Below, one piece after another: positions 25,737 through 34,593 of a DNA stretch of 64,000 nucleotides. The notes beneath the pieces were generated by a model, which saw only the letters and a program-made list of their open reading frames with translations, was not told the origin of the DNA and did no database searches. The position numbers and the translations under genes are program-made. The stretch is taken from NCBI GenBank assembly GCA_016703025.1, contig JADJCV010000004.1:310001-374000 (forward strand), read 5' to 3'. The first letter of the stretch is position 1; every line of letters starts with the position of its first letter. Source of the stretch: Candidatus Avedoeria danica (lineage in GTDB: Bacteria > Chloroflexota > Anaerolineae > Epilineales > Epilineaceae).

Positions 25737-27905
25737 CTACCGCCTTCCCCAAAACACCCCCACCGGACAAGGCAGCCGCACCGCGATCGAGGCGTAAATC
25801 CCCGCCAGCGCCTCCGCATCCGGCGCCACGAACGCATCCGCCGGCCCGCTCGCGATGGCCCGCAGCGCGTCCACGTCCAGGTCGTACCCGACGCCCACGG
25901 TGAACACCGTCACGCCCGCCGCCTTGGCCCGCGCCGCCTCCGCCACGGCCACGTCCGCCGGCACCGGGTTCGCACGGCCGTCCGTTAGGACGATCATCGC
26001 CGCGGCGTTCTCGGCCCTGCGCAGCGCCGGGTCGGCGAGCGCCTCGGCGGCGACGGCGATGGCGCGGTCGAGGCGGGTGAGGGAGGCCGTGGCTATGGAG
26101 GCGAGCGCGGCGTCGAGGGCGGCGCGGTCGTCGGTCAGCGGCTGGAGGAGCCAGGCATCGCTGTTGAACGTGACGATCGCGGCCTGATCGCCCTCGGCCA
26201 GCCGGAGCGTGCCGAGGAACGTGCGGGCGGCGTCGACGGCGGCGGCGAGCTTGGTGCGGCCGGCGGCGGTGGGCTCGGTCATGGACGACGAGGCGTCGAT
26301 GGCGAGGGCGATGTCGACATGGCGTTGGGAGGGGGTGCAGGATTCGGTGAGGGCGAGGGGGAGGTAGATCGGGGCGGGGAGGTGCGTTGGGGTGGCGGTG
26401 GCGGTCGATGATGGAACGGTGGTCGGCGTGAGAGTTGCCGGCACGGGAGTCGGTGTTGGTGTATCGGTCGCGGTTGGCGTCAGCGATGATGTCCGTGTTG
26501 GTGTGGGGGACGAGGTGGGCGTGGCCGAGGGGCCGATTCGGCCATTGGCGGTCCAAATGTCGCCGGGGAAACTGTTGCTCGTGGTCGATGCGGCGAGCAT
26601 GCGTCGCTGCTCGAGGCGGTGGCCGTTGTCGAGCACCTCGATGACGGCGAAGTCGCCGCCACCGACTTCTTCGGACGAAGCGGCAATGATGTACTGGCCG
26701 CTTGTGCTCCACGCGATGGAGTACGACGGGCCCATTGGGGCCTCAGTCAAGGCCCGTGAACGCCACCACTCGGCGTCGAACGGCCGTCCGATGGACAGAC
26801 GTGCCACTTCACGCGCAACGTAGGGACGCGCGGGCTCAAACAATGGATCGCCAGCCGGTACTGCGGACAGTTCATACACTGCTATGAAGCTGTCAGCGTG
26901 TACTGCGAGCAGATTGCGATTCACCCAGCCATTGTTGAACGCGACGCCGCCCGTAAACGGAATGTCGGGCGCTAGCGTTGCCGTCTGTGCGGTGCGACTC
27001 TCCAAATCGATGATGGCGATGTTACCGGCATTGAGGCGATTGGTCACGACGAGTCGTTCGTTGCCATTCATCGTGGCATGAAGTGCTGGAAGCGGTCGTC
27101 CGCGGCCATAGTAATGATTGTCAGGCGCGACAGCAGTCGGAAAAGGGATCGGGGGATCAATTTCGATCCAATTCGACGCATCCCTTGATTCTATCATGCC
27201 GCCATCGGTCATGATAACAACGTGGTCACCTTGTGCCTTGGGTAGAATCTCAATCGCAAGGTGGTCCATCTTTGGGCTAGAGCTCAACAACACCTTCTGA
27301 GGGCGATTCCCTATCGGCCGTCGAAATCGGACCCGGTCGATACCGTACGGCGACTCAGGCACCAGTGCGATGAATCCGGCGTCCACTTGACGGAAAGCGG
27401 CCCTGGCGAGCACAAACGATCCGTCGGGCAATGTGGCATTACCACCAAACCCGGCGAGGTCCCTGTCGAACAAGCGGGCGTCGGAGTATGGCGGATGGGA
27501 CCCGGGACTGGCATCGGCAACGACGGCGAATGGAGAGCATGTGATGTCCATTACAGGCAGTTCGCGCGGGCGCCAGCCACAACCTTCTCCAGACCCAGCC
27601 ACGATCATCGAAAGATCCTGAGTTGCAGACACCCGCCCAATTCCAACATACGATCTTCCACGAAACGTGGACACACCCGTTGGAATGTCATGGATCGTAA
27701 TGGCTCCTTCGCCCTCACCATCACGCGCTTCGGGATGCATGGTGACGTCGATGAGCACCACTGTATCAACAGGATTCACATCAACAGGGCTATCTGGCGA
27801 CTGAGCCCTTGCGTGATCAACAAGATGATGGAGAACTTGACCCATACACAAGATTGTAAACATCCACGAAACAAAGACTGATGTATTCTGTCGACTCTTA
27901 TGCAC
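25737..27905 (-). CDS. Propeller-VWA secreted protein, copy B (intact)
   Basis: About 722 residues. The GTG at 27905 is chosen because GGGGAG lies about 10 nt upstream and it gives a signal peptide ending ARAQ. The first ~430 mature residues are repetitive beta-type sequence, probably a propeller (AITIHDIPTG, MIVAGSGEGCG, VAFNNGWVNRNLLAVHA, IAWSTSGQYIIAASS). After LPGDIWTANG-type sequence (FPGDIWTANGRIG) come a T/P linker, IYLPLALTESC and a VWA domain with an intact MIDAS (D-A-S-S-S; Thr in ATASLTRLD; TDGRANP), ending in LPCPVGVFWGRR. The Cys pair ESC and LPC brackets the VWA. Propeller subtype groups with copy C. Predicted extracellular binding protein. Confidence 0.88.
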   Translation of the reverse strand: MHKSRQNTSVFVSWMFTILCMGQVLHHLVDHARAQSPDSPVDVNPVDTVVLIDVTMHPEARDGEGEGAITIHDIPTGVSTFRGRSYVGIGRVSATQDLSMIVAGSGEGCGWRPRELPVMDITCSPFAVVADASPGSHPPYSDARLFDRDLAGFGGNATLPDGSFVLARAAFRQVDAGFIALVPESPYGIDRVRFRRPIGNRPQKVLLSSSPKMDHLAIEILPKAQGDHVVIMTDGGMIESRDASNWIEIDPPIPFPTAVAPDNHYYGRGRPLPALHATMNGNERLVVTNRLNAGNIAIIDLESRTAQTATLAPDIPFTGGVAFNNGWVNRNLLAVHADSFIAVYELSAVPAGDPLFEPARPYVAREVARLSIGRPFDAEWWRSRALTEAPMGPSYSIAWSTSGQYIIAASSEEVGGGDFAVIEVLDNGHRLEQRRMLAASTTSNSFPGDIWTANGRIGPSATPTSSPTPTRTSSLTPTATDTPTPTPVPATLTPTTVPSSTATATPTHLPAPIYLPLALTESCTPSQRHVDIALAIDASSSMTEPTAAGRTKLAAAVDAARTFLGTLRLAEGDQAAIVTFNSDAWLLQPLTDDRAALDAALASIATASLTRLDRAIAVAAEALADPALRRAENAAAMIVLTDGRANPVPADVAVAEAARAKAAGVTVFTVGVGYDLDVDALRAIASGPADAFVAPDAEALAGIYASIAVRLPCPVGVFWGRR

Positions 27906-27922
27906 GCTACTTACTCTCCCCA

Positions 27923-27989
27923 AGTAGATGGCGGCCGCGGAGGCTGGACGCCAAGCAAGCCTGCCCCCGCGGCCGCACACTCATCTACT
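27923..27989 (-). other. Intercistronic hairpin between partner B and copy B
   Basis: AGTAGATG and GCGGCCGCGG (27923-27940) pair with CCGCGGCCGC (27967-27976) and CATCTACT (27982-27989), with a 5-nt bulge and an inner AGGCT/AGCCT stem. It lies in the gap between the partner B stop and the copy B start region. Confidence 0.7.
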
Positions 27990-28026
27990 CACATCGGCAC
28001 GTCCAGACGCCGGTACGGTGCCCAAT

Positions 28027-28776
28027 TCAGTCATACACGATGTCGACTTGTGGCCCGCTCGCCGCTCCGCACGAGAATGTGCACTCGAACGGGCCGGAGT
28101 CGGTAGTGCCGAACGCTTGACTGACCGGACTGACGGCAGTGCTCTCGGAACAGTACAGAGTGTTGATCTGGTTACCGTCGTCCACGCTGGTGGTTACGTA
28201 CACGACGCGGTTGAGGAACGACGGGTTGGAGCCCCCGCCACAAGTGGACCCATTGTTTTCATCGACGCTCACGACTAGTTCGTAGCCCCAACCGTTGTCA
28301 ATGCTCATGCCGCTGCCGCACCCGTACGTACTACAGATGGCGACTCCGCGCACTGGCCCAGCGAACGCATTGCAGCCAGTGCATGTGGCCGACCAGCCAG
28401 TGCTATCTGACCAGTCCACCGCTACATACACGACAGCGTTGCTGACAGCATCGCAGTCACACCAAATCGGATCACTGCCGAGTTGGTTCCAATACGCCGT
28501 TATCGTCCAGTGTTCGCCCGTGTTAGGCTCAACGGGTACAACCTCAGTATCGTCGATCTGGTCGTAGTGGATGACGTCGATGGCAGACACTTCGATTACA
28601 GCGGTTGAACAGTCATTGCGGCCACAGCCACCCTGAGCGTACGCGGCCTGCGGTGCCAGCGCCGCCATCACAGCTGCGGCCACCGCCGCAAGGCCAACGC
28701 TAACGGGGATGGGAATCAGCCGACGCGACGTGCGTCCGATAGGGGGCGGGGGAGGGGATATAACGGTGAACAACAT
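28027..28776 (-). CDS. Partner B: small Cys-rich secreted protein of the array
   Basis: A 249-residue exported protein of unknown family. Start ATG 28776 follows AGGAGG. Signal region with GRTSRRLIPI and AYAQ cleavage. The mature protein begins GGCGRNDCSTAVIEVSAIDV and contains CDCD, SATCTGCNAF, CSTYGCGSGMS and FECTFSCGA, ending GPQVDIVYD. It clusters with partner C rather than with A and D (shared TGCNAF, IEVSAIDV and IVY end), matching the pairing of the downstream propeller genes. The signal region is encoded by C-rich runs interrupted by a T (CCCCTCCCCCG), which keeps the frame, unlike partner C. Confidence 0.85.
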   Translation of the reverse strand: MLFTVISPPPPPIGRTSRRLIPIPVSVGLAAVAAAVMAALAPQAAYAQGGCGRNDCSTAVIEVSAIDVIHYDQIDDTEVVPVEPNTGEHWTITAYWNQLGSDPIWCDCDAVSNAVVYVAVDWSDSTGWSATCTGCNAFAGPVRGVAICSTYGCGSGMSIDNGWGYELVVSVDENNGSTCGGGSNPSFLNRVVYVTTSVDDGNQINTLYCSESTAVSPVSQAFGTTDSGPFECTFSCGAASGPQVDIVYD

Positions 28777-28885
28777 GATCAAGTACCTCCTGATACGGCG
28801 GCCTGATTGGGGGCAGACCGCCCGGCGGGTTTCCGGAGGCGTGTACTTTGCCGTCACGGCGGTGGGGGATCCCGCGGGGATGGAC
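28777..28885 (-). promoter_or_regulatory. Conserved leader of partner B
   Basis: Same block as in the other three units; one change in the hairpin loop (CCGGA-AACCC-GCCGG). Confidence 0.65.
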
Positions 28886-28891
28886 GCGGCC

Positions 28892-28920
28892 AGTCTAACC
28901 GGCGATCAAGCGCTTGTCAA
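28892..28920 (-). promoter_or_regulatory. Sigma-70-type promoter of cassette B
   Basis: TTGACA, 17-nt spacer, TAGACT on the minus strand. Confidence 0.8.
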
Positions 28921-29046
28921 TGGCCTTTCAAGAATTCGCGACACGGAAACGACATCACTTCCTGTCTTTCGGAGGCTTCCATGGGAGACTGCGGAAATTG
29001 GCTCGATCCGCCCCGAAAGTCGCTTCCTCCATCGCAAGTCACTCAC

Positions 29047-31206
29047 CTACCGCCTTCCCCAAAACGCCCCCGCCGGACACGGCAACCGCACCGCGATCGA
29101 ACTGTAAATCCCCGCCAGCGCCTCCGCATCCGGCGCCGTGAACGCATCCGCCGGCCCGCTCGCGATCGCCCGCAGCGCGTCCACGTCCAGGTCGTACCCG
29201 ACGCCCACGGTGAACACCGTCACGCCCGCCGCCTTGGCCCGCGCCGCCTCCGCCACCGCCACGTCCGCCGGCACCGGGTTCGCGCGGCCGTCCGTGAGGA
29301 CGATCATCGCCGCGGCGTTGCCCGCACTGCGCCGTGCCGGGTCGGCGAGCGCCTCGGCAGCGACGGCGACGGCGCGGTCGAGGCGCGTGAGGGATGCCGT
29401 GGTGATGGAGCCCAGCGCGGCGTCGAGGGCGGCGCGGTCGTCGGTCAGCGGCTGGAGGAGCCAGGCGTCGCTGTTGAACGTGACGATCGCGGCCTGATCA
29501 CCCTCGGCCAGCCGGAGCGTGCCGAGGAACGTGCGGGCGGCGTCGACGGCGGCGGCGAGCTTGGTGCGGCCGGCGGCGGTGGGTTCGGTCATGGACGACG
29601 AGGCGTCGATGGCGAGGGCGATGTCGACGTGGCGTTGGGAGGGGGTGCAGGACTCGGTGAGGGCGAGGGGGAGGTAGATGGGGGCGGGGAGTGGTGTTGG
29701 CGTGGCGGTGAGGGAAGGCGTGGCGGTGGGGAAGGGCGATGGGGTGGCGGTGGCGAGGGGGGAAGGCGTGGGCGTTGGGGTGAGCGTGGGGGTGGGGGAT
29801 GCGGTGGGCGTGGGCGTTGGGGAGGGCGGGGGGGTGAGGAGGCCGTTGGCGGTCCAGATGTCGCCGGGGAAGTTGTCGCGGGTGGTGGATGCCGTGAGCA
29901 TCCGGCGGTACTCGAGCGTGCGCCCGTCGTCCATTACCTCGATGACCGCGAAATCGCCATCGCCGGTGTCCTCCGATGATGCGGCGATGAGATAGCGACC
30001 ATCCGCGCTCCAGGCGATCGAGTACGCCGGGCCAAAGGGCGCGACGGTGAGCGCACGAGTTCGAAGCCAACTGGAGTTGATGGGCCGCCGAATGCTGAGT
30101 CGGGATAGCTCCGCGGCTTCGTACGGCCGCGCGGGATCGTACGAAGCATCGCTCGTCGGAACGGGAGACAGTCGGTATACAGCCACGTACTCGTCCGCGT
30201 GGACTGCCAGCAGATCATCGTTCAGCCACGCATTGTTGAATGCGACGCCGCCTGCGAATCGGGCGTCTGGCGCCAATGTTACGGTTTGAGCAGTGCGTGC
30301 CACCAAGTCGACAAGAGCGATGTCGCCGGCAATCAGTCTGTTGGTCGCGACGAGGCGCTCCTCGGAATTCATAGTTGCGTGGAGAGCGTGGATTGGGCGT
30401 CCCTTTCCGTAAGACATGTGATCGGGAGCCGTGGCCGTTGGAAATGAGATTGCTGCACCCATCGGCGACCAAGTATCGATGTTGAATGACTCGATGGTGC
30501 CGCCATCTGTAAGCACAATAATCGTTTTGTCATCTCGAGTAGGTAGAATTTCTACCGGAAGATGATTTAGGTTGGAACTTGAGTCGACTCGTTCAATTTG
30601 CGGATAGTTGGAAATCGGACCCTTGAATCGTATGTGATCGAGGCCAAATGGTGGCTTCGGAACGACGACATTAAACGGAATGTCGTGTCGAATCTGCTGT
30701 CCGGAACGAGTCATTATGAAGGTGCCATCAGTCAGCGCGGCAACGCCGCCGAACGGTGCATAGTCACGGTCGCGTGAACGGCCATCCACAAGGCGCGAAG
30801 ATGAATCCAGCTTCCACTCTGCCAGGAGCGCGAATGGTTTGCACCTTTGGTCGAAGTCCCCTGCCCAAGTGGCCTCATCGACTCGAAACCCACAGCCCTC
30901 GCCCGGCCCGGCGATCAGCATTGACAAGTCGCTGGACGCCGCCATCCTTCCTAGTCCAAGATACGATCGTCCGCGTACAAGCGATTCGCCGTTATCCACA
31001 TTGTGAATCGTCAGCGCCCCTTGTCCATCATATGGCCGCGACAACGATCCCGTTAGCGTAACATCAATGAGTACCACGGCTCTCACAAGATCAGGTAACG
31101 TTTGCGCGTGTACACGAATAACTACCGCAATAGCCAATCCAATCATCGACAGCCCGGTGACAAGGATTCCTGTGATCGCGTGGAGCCGAGGCGCCTTTCG
31201 ATTCAT
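29047..31206 (-). CDS. Propeller-VWA secreted protein, copy C (intact)
   Basis: A 719-residue exported protein. ATG 31206 with AGGAG about 10 nt upstream; the signal peptide (ITGILVTGLSMIGLAIAVVI) ends VHAQ. Propeller-like half with the family landmarks MLIAGPGEGCGF, VAFNNAWLNDDLLAVHA, SIAWSADGRYLIAASSED and FPGDIWTANGLLTP, then a T/P linker, IYLPLALTESC and VWA with MIDAS DASSSM and TDGRANP, ending FWGRR. It resembles copy B in the propeller half (VVLIDVT opening) but is homogenised with all copies in the VWA half. The propeller half is visibly lower in GC than the VWA half. Its partner (C) upstream is frameshifted. Confidence 0.88.
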   Translation of the reverse strand: MNRKAPRLHAITGILVTGLSMIGLAIAVVIRVHAQTLPDLVRAVVLIDVTLTGSLSRPYDGQGALTIHNVDNGESLVRGRSYLGLGRMAASSDLSMLIAGPGEGCGFRVDEATWAGDFDQRCKPFALLAEWKLDSSSRLVDGRSRDRDYAPFGGVAALTDGTFIMTRSGQQIRHDIPFNVVVPKPPFGLDHIRFKGPISNYPQIERVDSSSNLNHLPVEILPTRDDKTIIVLTDGGTIESFNIDTWSPMGAAISFPTATAPDHMSYGKGRPIHALHATMNSEERLVATNRLIAGDIALVDLVARTAQTVTLAPDARFAGGVAFNNAWLNDDLLAVHADEYVAVYRLSPVPTSDASYDPARPYEAAELSRLSIRRPINSSWLRTRALTVAPFGPAYSIAWSADGRYLIAASSEDTGDGDFAVIEVMDDGRTLEYRRMLTASTTRDNFPGDIWTANGLLTPPPSPTPTPTASPTPTLTPTPTPSPLATATPSPFPTATPSLTATPTPLPAPIYLPLALTESCTPSQRHVDIALAIDASSSMTEPTAAGRTKLAAAVDAARTFLGTLRLAEGDQAAIVTFNSDAWLLQPLTDDRAALDAALGSITTASLTRLDRAVAVAAEALADPARRSAGNAAAMIVLTDGRANPVPADVAVAEAARAKAAGVTVFTVGVGYDLDVDALRAIASGPADAFTAPDAEALAGIYSSIAVRLPCPAGAFWGRR

Positions 31207-31230
31207 GGACTTTCGACTCCTGAATGGCGG

Positions 31231-31264
31231 GAGCAGCGAAGACGCACTTTCGCCTCCGCTGCTC
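31231..31264 (-). other. Intercistronic hairpin between partner C and copy C
   Basis: GAGCAGCG (31231-31238) pairs with CGCTGCTC (31257-31264), 18-nt loop, in the gap between the two genes. It is the weakest of the four such hairpins. Confidence 0.6.
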
Positions 31265-31317
31265 TCGGCTCACCGTAGTGACTCCGAATTCAATTGTCGA
31301 CCTAGGTCAGCACAGCG

Positions 31318-32062
31318 TCAGTTGTAGACGATGTCCACCGTAGGGCCACTCGCGACACCGCACGAATTGGTGCACTCGAACGGACCGCTGTCGGTAGTGC
31401 CGAAGGCCTGCGAGATTGGACTGACCGCAGTGCTTTCGGAGCACAATAGGCCATTGATCTGGTTGCCGTTGTCGACGCTGGTTGTCACGTACTCAACCTC
31501 CGAAAGGAAGCCGTCCACGGCCCCATTGCACGTCGTCCCGTTTTTCTCGTTCAAGCTAACAACGAGCTCATAACCCCAGCTGTTGTTGATGCTCATCCCG
31601 CTGCCGCAACCATACGTTGTGCAGATCGTAACCCCAAATACGGGGCCGACGAACGCGTTGCATCCTGTGCAGGTTGCAGACCAGCTGTTGGTGGCATCTG
31701 ACCAATCCACCGCTACATCGACCTGAGCCGTGGCCGTATGATCGCAGTCACACTGCTCTGGCGCACCGTGGGTCGAGCCCCAATACGCAGTGATCTCCCA
31801 GTCTTCGCCAGTATTGGGCTCGACTGCGATCACTGTGGTGGGGTTGATCTGGTCGTAGTGAATGACATCTATGGCGGAAACTTCAATCGTGCCGGGCGCA
31901 CAATCGTCTTCGCCGCAGTATTGTGCGTACGCCGCCTGTGGTGCCAGCGCCGCCATCACGGACGCGGCCATCACCGCAAGGCCAACGCTAACGCGGATGG
32001 GAATCAGCCGACGCGACGTGCGTCCGATCGGGGGCGGGGGGGGATATAACGGTAAACAACAT
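31318..32062 (-). pseudogene. Partner C: Cys-rich secreted protein, frameshifted in a C8 tract of the signal peptide
   Basis: The conserved start is ATG 32062 with AGGAGG. Translation from it meets C8-G-C5 (32043-32030) and leaves the frame of the mature protein. Between ATAT and ATCGG this copy has 19 bases, against 21 in partner B and 18 in partner A, so it is one base out of phase. The mature frame (QYCGEDDCAPGTIEVSAIDV ... GPTVDIVYN) is intact to the stop at 31318, and an internal GTG at 31974 could at best give a truncated signal. The long C-run makes slippage plausible, either biological (phase variation) or in sequencing. Otherwise it has all landmarks of the family. Confidence 0.75.
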
Positions 32063-32171
32063 GATCCAGTACCTCCTGATACGGCGGCCTGTATGGGGGC
32101 AGGCCACTCGGCGGGTTGCCGGAGGCGTGTACTTTGCCGTCACGGCGGTGGGGGATCCCGCGGGGATGGAC
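32063..32171 (-). promoter_or_regulatory. Conserved leader of partner C
   Basis: Same block as the other units, with GCCGAGTGG in place of GCCGGGCGG in the 3' arm of the hairpin. Confidence 0.65.
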
Positions 32172-32177
32172 AGGGCC

Positions 32178-32206
32178 AGTCTACCCGGCGATCAAACGCT
32201 TGTCAA
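32178..32206 (-). promoter_or_regulatory. Sigma-70-type promoter of cassette C
   Basis: TTGACA, 17-nt spacer, TAGACT on the minus strand. Confidence 0.8.
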
Positions 32207-32332
32207 TGGCCTTTCGAGAACTTGCGACACCGAAACGACATCACGTTCTGCCTTATCGAGACGTCCGTTGCAGACCGGGAAAATTGCCTCGATCCGCCCT
32301 GCAAGTCGCTTCCTCCGTCGCAAGCCGAAGCG

Positions 32333-34477
32333 CTACCGTCTCCCCCAAAACGCCCCCGCCGGACAAGGCAACCGCACCGCGATCGAGCTGTAAATCCCCG
32401 CCAACGCCTCCGCATCCGGCGCCACGAACGCGTCCGCCGGCCGGCTCGCGATCGCCCGCAGCGCGTCCACGTCCAGGTCGTACCCAACGCCCACGGTGAA
32501 CACCGTCACGCCCGCCGCCTTGGCGCGCGCGGCTTCGGCGACGGCGACGTCCGCCGGGACGGGGTTCGCGCGGCCGTCCGTGAGGACGATCATCGCCGCG
32601 GCGTTCTCGGCCCTGCGCCGCGCCGGGTCGGCGAGCGCTTCGGCGGCGACGGCGACGGCGCGGTCGAGGCGGGTGAGGGATGCCGTGGTGATGGAGGCGA
32701 GCGCGGCGTCGAGGGCGGCGCGGTCGTCGGTCAGCGGCTGGAGGAGCCAGGCGTCGCTGTTGAACGTGACGATCGCGGCCTGATCGCCCTGGGCCAGCCG
32801 GAGCGTGCCGAGGAACGTGCGGGCGGCGTCGATGGCGGCGGCGAGCTTGGTGCGGCCGGCGGCGGTGGGCTCGGTCATGGACGACGAGGCGTCGATCGCG
32901 AGGGCGATGTCGACGTGGCGTTGGGAGGGGGTGCAGGATTCGGTGAGAGCGAGGGGGAGGTAGATGGGGGCGGGGAGGGGCGTCGGGGTGGCGGTGGAGG
33001 AGGGCGTGGCAGTCGGGAAGGGCGATGGGGTGGCGGTGGCGAGGGGAGACGGCGTGGGTGTGGCGGTGAGCGTGGGGGTGGGAGAGGCAGTGGCGGTGGG
33101 CGTCGGGGAGGGCGGGGGGGTGAGGAGGCCGTTGGCGGTCCAGATGTCGCCGGGGAGGTTTTCGCGGACAGTTGAGGCGACTAGCATGCGGCGGAGTTCA
33201 AGGTGCCGCCCGTCATCTAGAACCTCGATGACGGCGAAGTCGCCATCGCCGTTCTCTTCCGAGGCGGCGGCGATCAAGTACTGGCCACTTGCACTCCAGG
33301 CAATTGAAAGGGAAGGACCACTGGGGGCATTCGTGAAAGCACGATTGCCGGGATAATCAGAATTGTAGGGTGCTCGAATCGGCAGTCTTGCGATCTCGCG
33401 CGCCACGTAAGGGCGCGAAGCATCGTATGCCGCGTCCAAGTTGGACATCGCTACAAGTTCGTACACGGCCACCAGCGTGTTGGCGTGTACAGCTAGAAGG
33501 TTGCGGTTTAGCCACGCGTTGTTGAACGAAACGCCGCCCACATACTTGAGGTCCGGCGCCAGTGCAACGGACTGTGAAGTGCGGCTGACGACATCGATCG
33601 CTGCGATGTTGCCAGCGAATTGACGGTTCGTTACAACAAGGCCTCTGTGCGTATTCATCGTGGCATGAAGCGCAGGCAGAGATCGTCCTTGGCCAAAGTA
33701 ATAGTGCGGCGGTGAGACTGCTGTCGGGAACGGGATTGGTTCGGCAAGCACCGACCAGGTTGAGACGTCCATCGCCTCGATCGTCCCACCGTCCGTCATG
33801 ATGATGACCTCATCACCACGACCAGTTGGCAGAATCTCGACTGCGAGGTGGTCGGTTCGCGGGCTGGCGCTGACCGTGTCGATCCCGGCACGCGTCCCAA
33901 CGTTGCGCCGGAAATGAACACGATCGATGCCAAAGGGCGGTTGCGGCAACATGACCAGGCCAATGTCATGAAGGGCGTATCCCGCCCTGGCGAAGAGGAA
34001 CGAGCCATCCCGCATGGCAGCGACTGCACCATAGGTTGCAAAGTCGCGGCCGCGAACGCGCCCTTCCTGGAACAGTTCCGGCCCGGTACTATTCAACTCT
34101 GCGACAATGGCGAACGGGGAACATGAATTGAAGCCGTTGATCTGCTCTTCGCCAAAATGAAACCCACAATTGTAGCCGGTGCCGGCAGTGACAAATGACA
34201 TGTCTGGCGATGCGGACATCCGCCCCAAAGCGCTGTATGTTTTGCCTCGAAAAATACGCGCGCCGCTTTCAATATTGTGTATGGTAAGGGCCGACATGCC
34301 ATCATTGGGCCGCACGTTGGGTGAGATATGGTCGTCGATGAGAATTACCGAATGGAGCACGTCGATCGAGGTCTGTGCGCGCGCGGCATTGTGTGTCGTG
34401 AAAGCTACAGCGGTTACGCAAGTTCCTCCCAATGCGATGGCCAGGACTGTGGGAACTCGACTGCGCAAGCCACTCAT
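32333..34477 (-). CDS. Propeller-VWA secreted protein, copy D (intact)
   Basis: A 714-residue exported protein. ATG 34477 is preferred to GTG 34480 (GGAG 6 nt upstream). Signal peptide (VLAIALGGTCVTAVAFTTHN) ending ARAQ. Propeller-like half close to copy A (ILIDDHISPNVRPNDGMSA against VLIDDHVYPNMRPDDGMSA), with FVTAGTGYNCGF, VSFNNAWLNRNLLAVHA and LPGDIWTANGLLTP. Then a T/P linker, IYLPLALTESC and VWA with intact MIDAS (DASSSM, TDGRANP), ending in LPCPAGAFWGRR. This is the intact counterpart of the frameshifted copy A and shows what A would encode. Confidence 0.88.
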   Translation of the reverse strand: MSGLRSRVPTVLAIALGGTCVTAVAFTTHNAARAQTSIDVLHSVILIDDHISPNVRPNDGMSALTIHNIESGARIFRGKTYSALGRMSASPDMSFVTAGTGYNCGFHFGEEQINGFNSCSPFAIVAELNSTGPELFQEGRVRGRDFATYGAVAAMRDGSFLFARAGYALHDIGLVMLPQPPFGIDRVHFRRNVGTRAGIDTVSASPRTDHLAVEILPTGRGDEVIIMTDGGTIEAMDVSTWSVLAEPIPFPTAVSPPHYYFGQGRSLPALHATMNTHRGLVVTNRQFAGNIAAIDVVSRTSQSVALAPDLKYVGGVSFNNAWLNRNLLAVHANTLVAVYELVAMSNLDAAYDASRPYVAREIARLPIRAPYNSDYPGNRAFTNAPSGPSLSIAWSASGQYLIAAASEENGDGDFAVIEVLDDGRHLELRRMLVASTVRENLPGDIWTANGLLTPPPSPTPTATASPTPTLTATPTPSPLATATPSPFPTATPSSTATPTPLPAPIYLPLALTESCTPSQRHVDIALAIDASSSMTEPTAAGRTKLAAAIDAARTFLGTLRLAQGDQAAIVTFNSDAWLLQPLTDDRAALDAALASITTASLTRLDRAVAVAAEALADPARRRAENAAAMIVLTDGRANPVPADVAVAEAARAKAAGVTVFTVGVGYDLDVDALRAIASRPADAFVAPDAEALAGIYSSIAVRLPCPAGAFWGRR

Positions 34478-34500
34478 CACATACTCCGGCGTTCATGGAG

Positions 34501-34542
34501 GGCGGCGGCGTTAGGCCGACAACTCGGCCACACGCCGTCGCC
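34501..34542 (-). other. Intercistronic hairpin between partner D and copy D
   Basis: GGCGGCGGCGT (34501-34511) pairs with ACGCCGTCGCC (34532-34542) with one mismatch; inside it GGCCGA pairs with TCGGCC around a CAAC loop. Same position as in the other three cassettes. Confidence 0.75.
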
Positions 34543-34593
34543 CCGATCAGTGACGTTCTCTCCAAGGCTCGCTGGAACTGACCGGTGGCCCGC

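Noticed and set aside
25500..28857. GTG-initiated N-terminal extension of the partner genes (MTAKYTPP...)
   Set aside because: No ribosome site before that GTG, out of frame in partner A, and a perfect AGGAGG precedes the ATG used.
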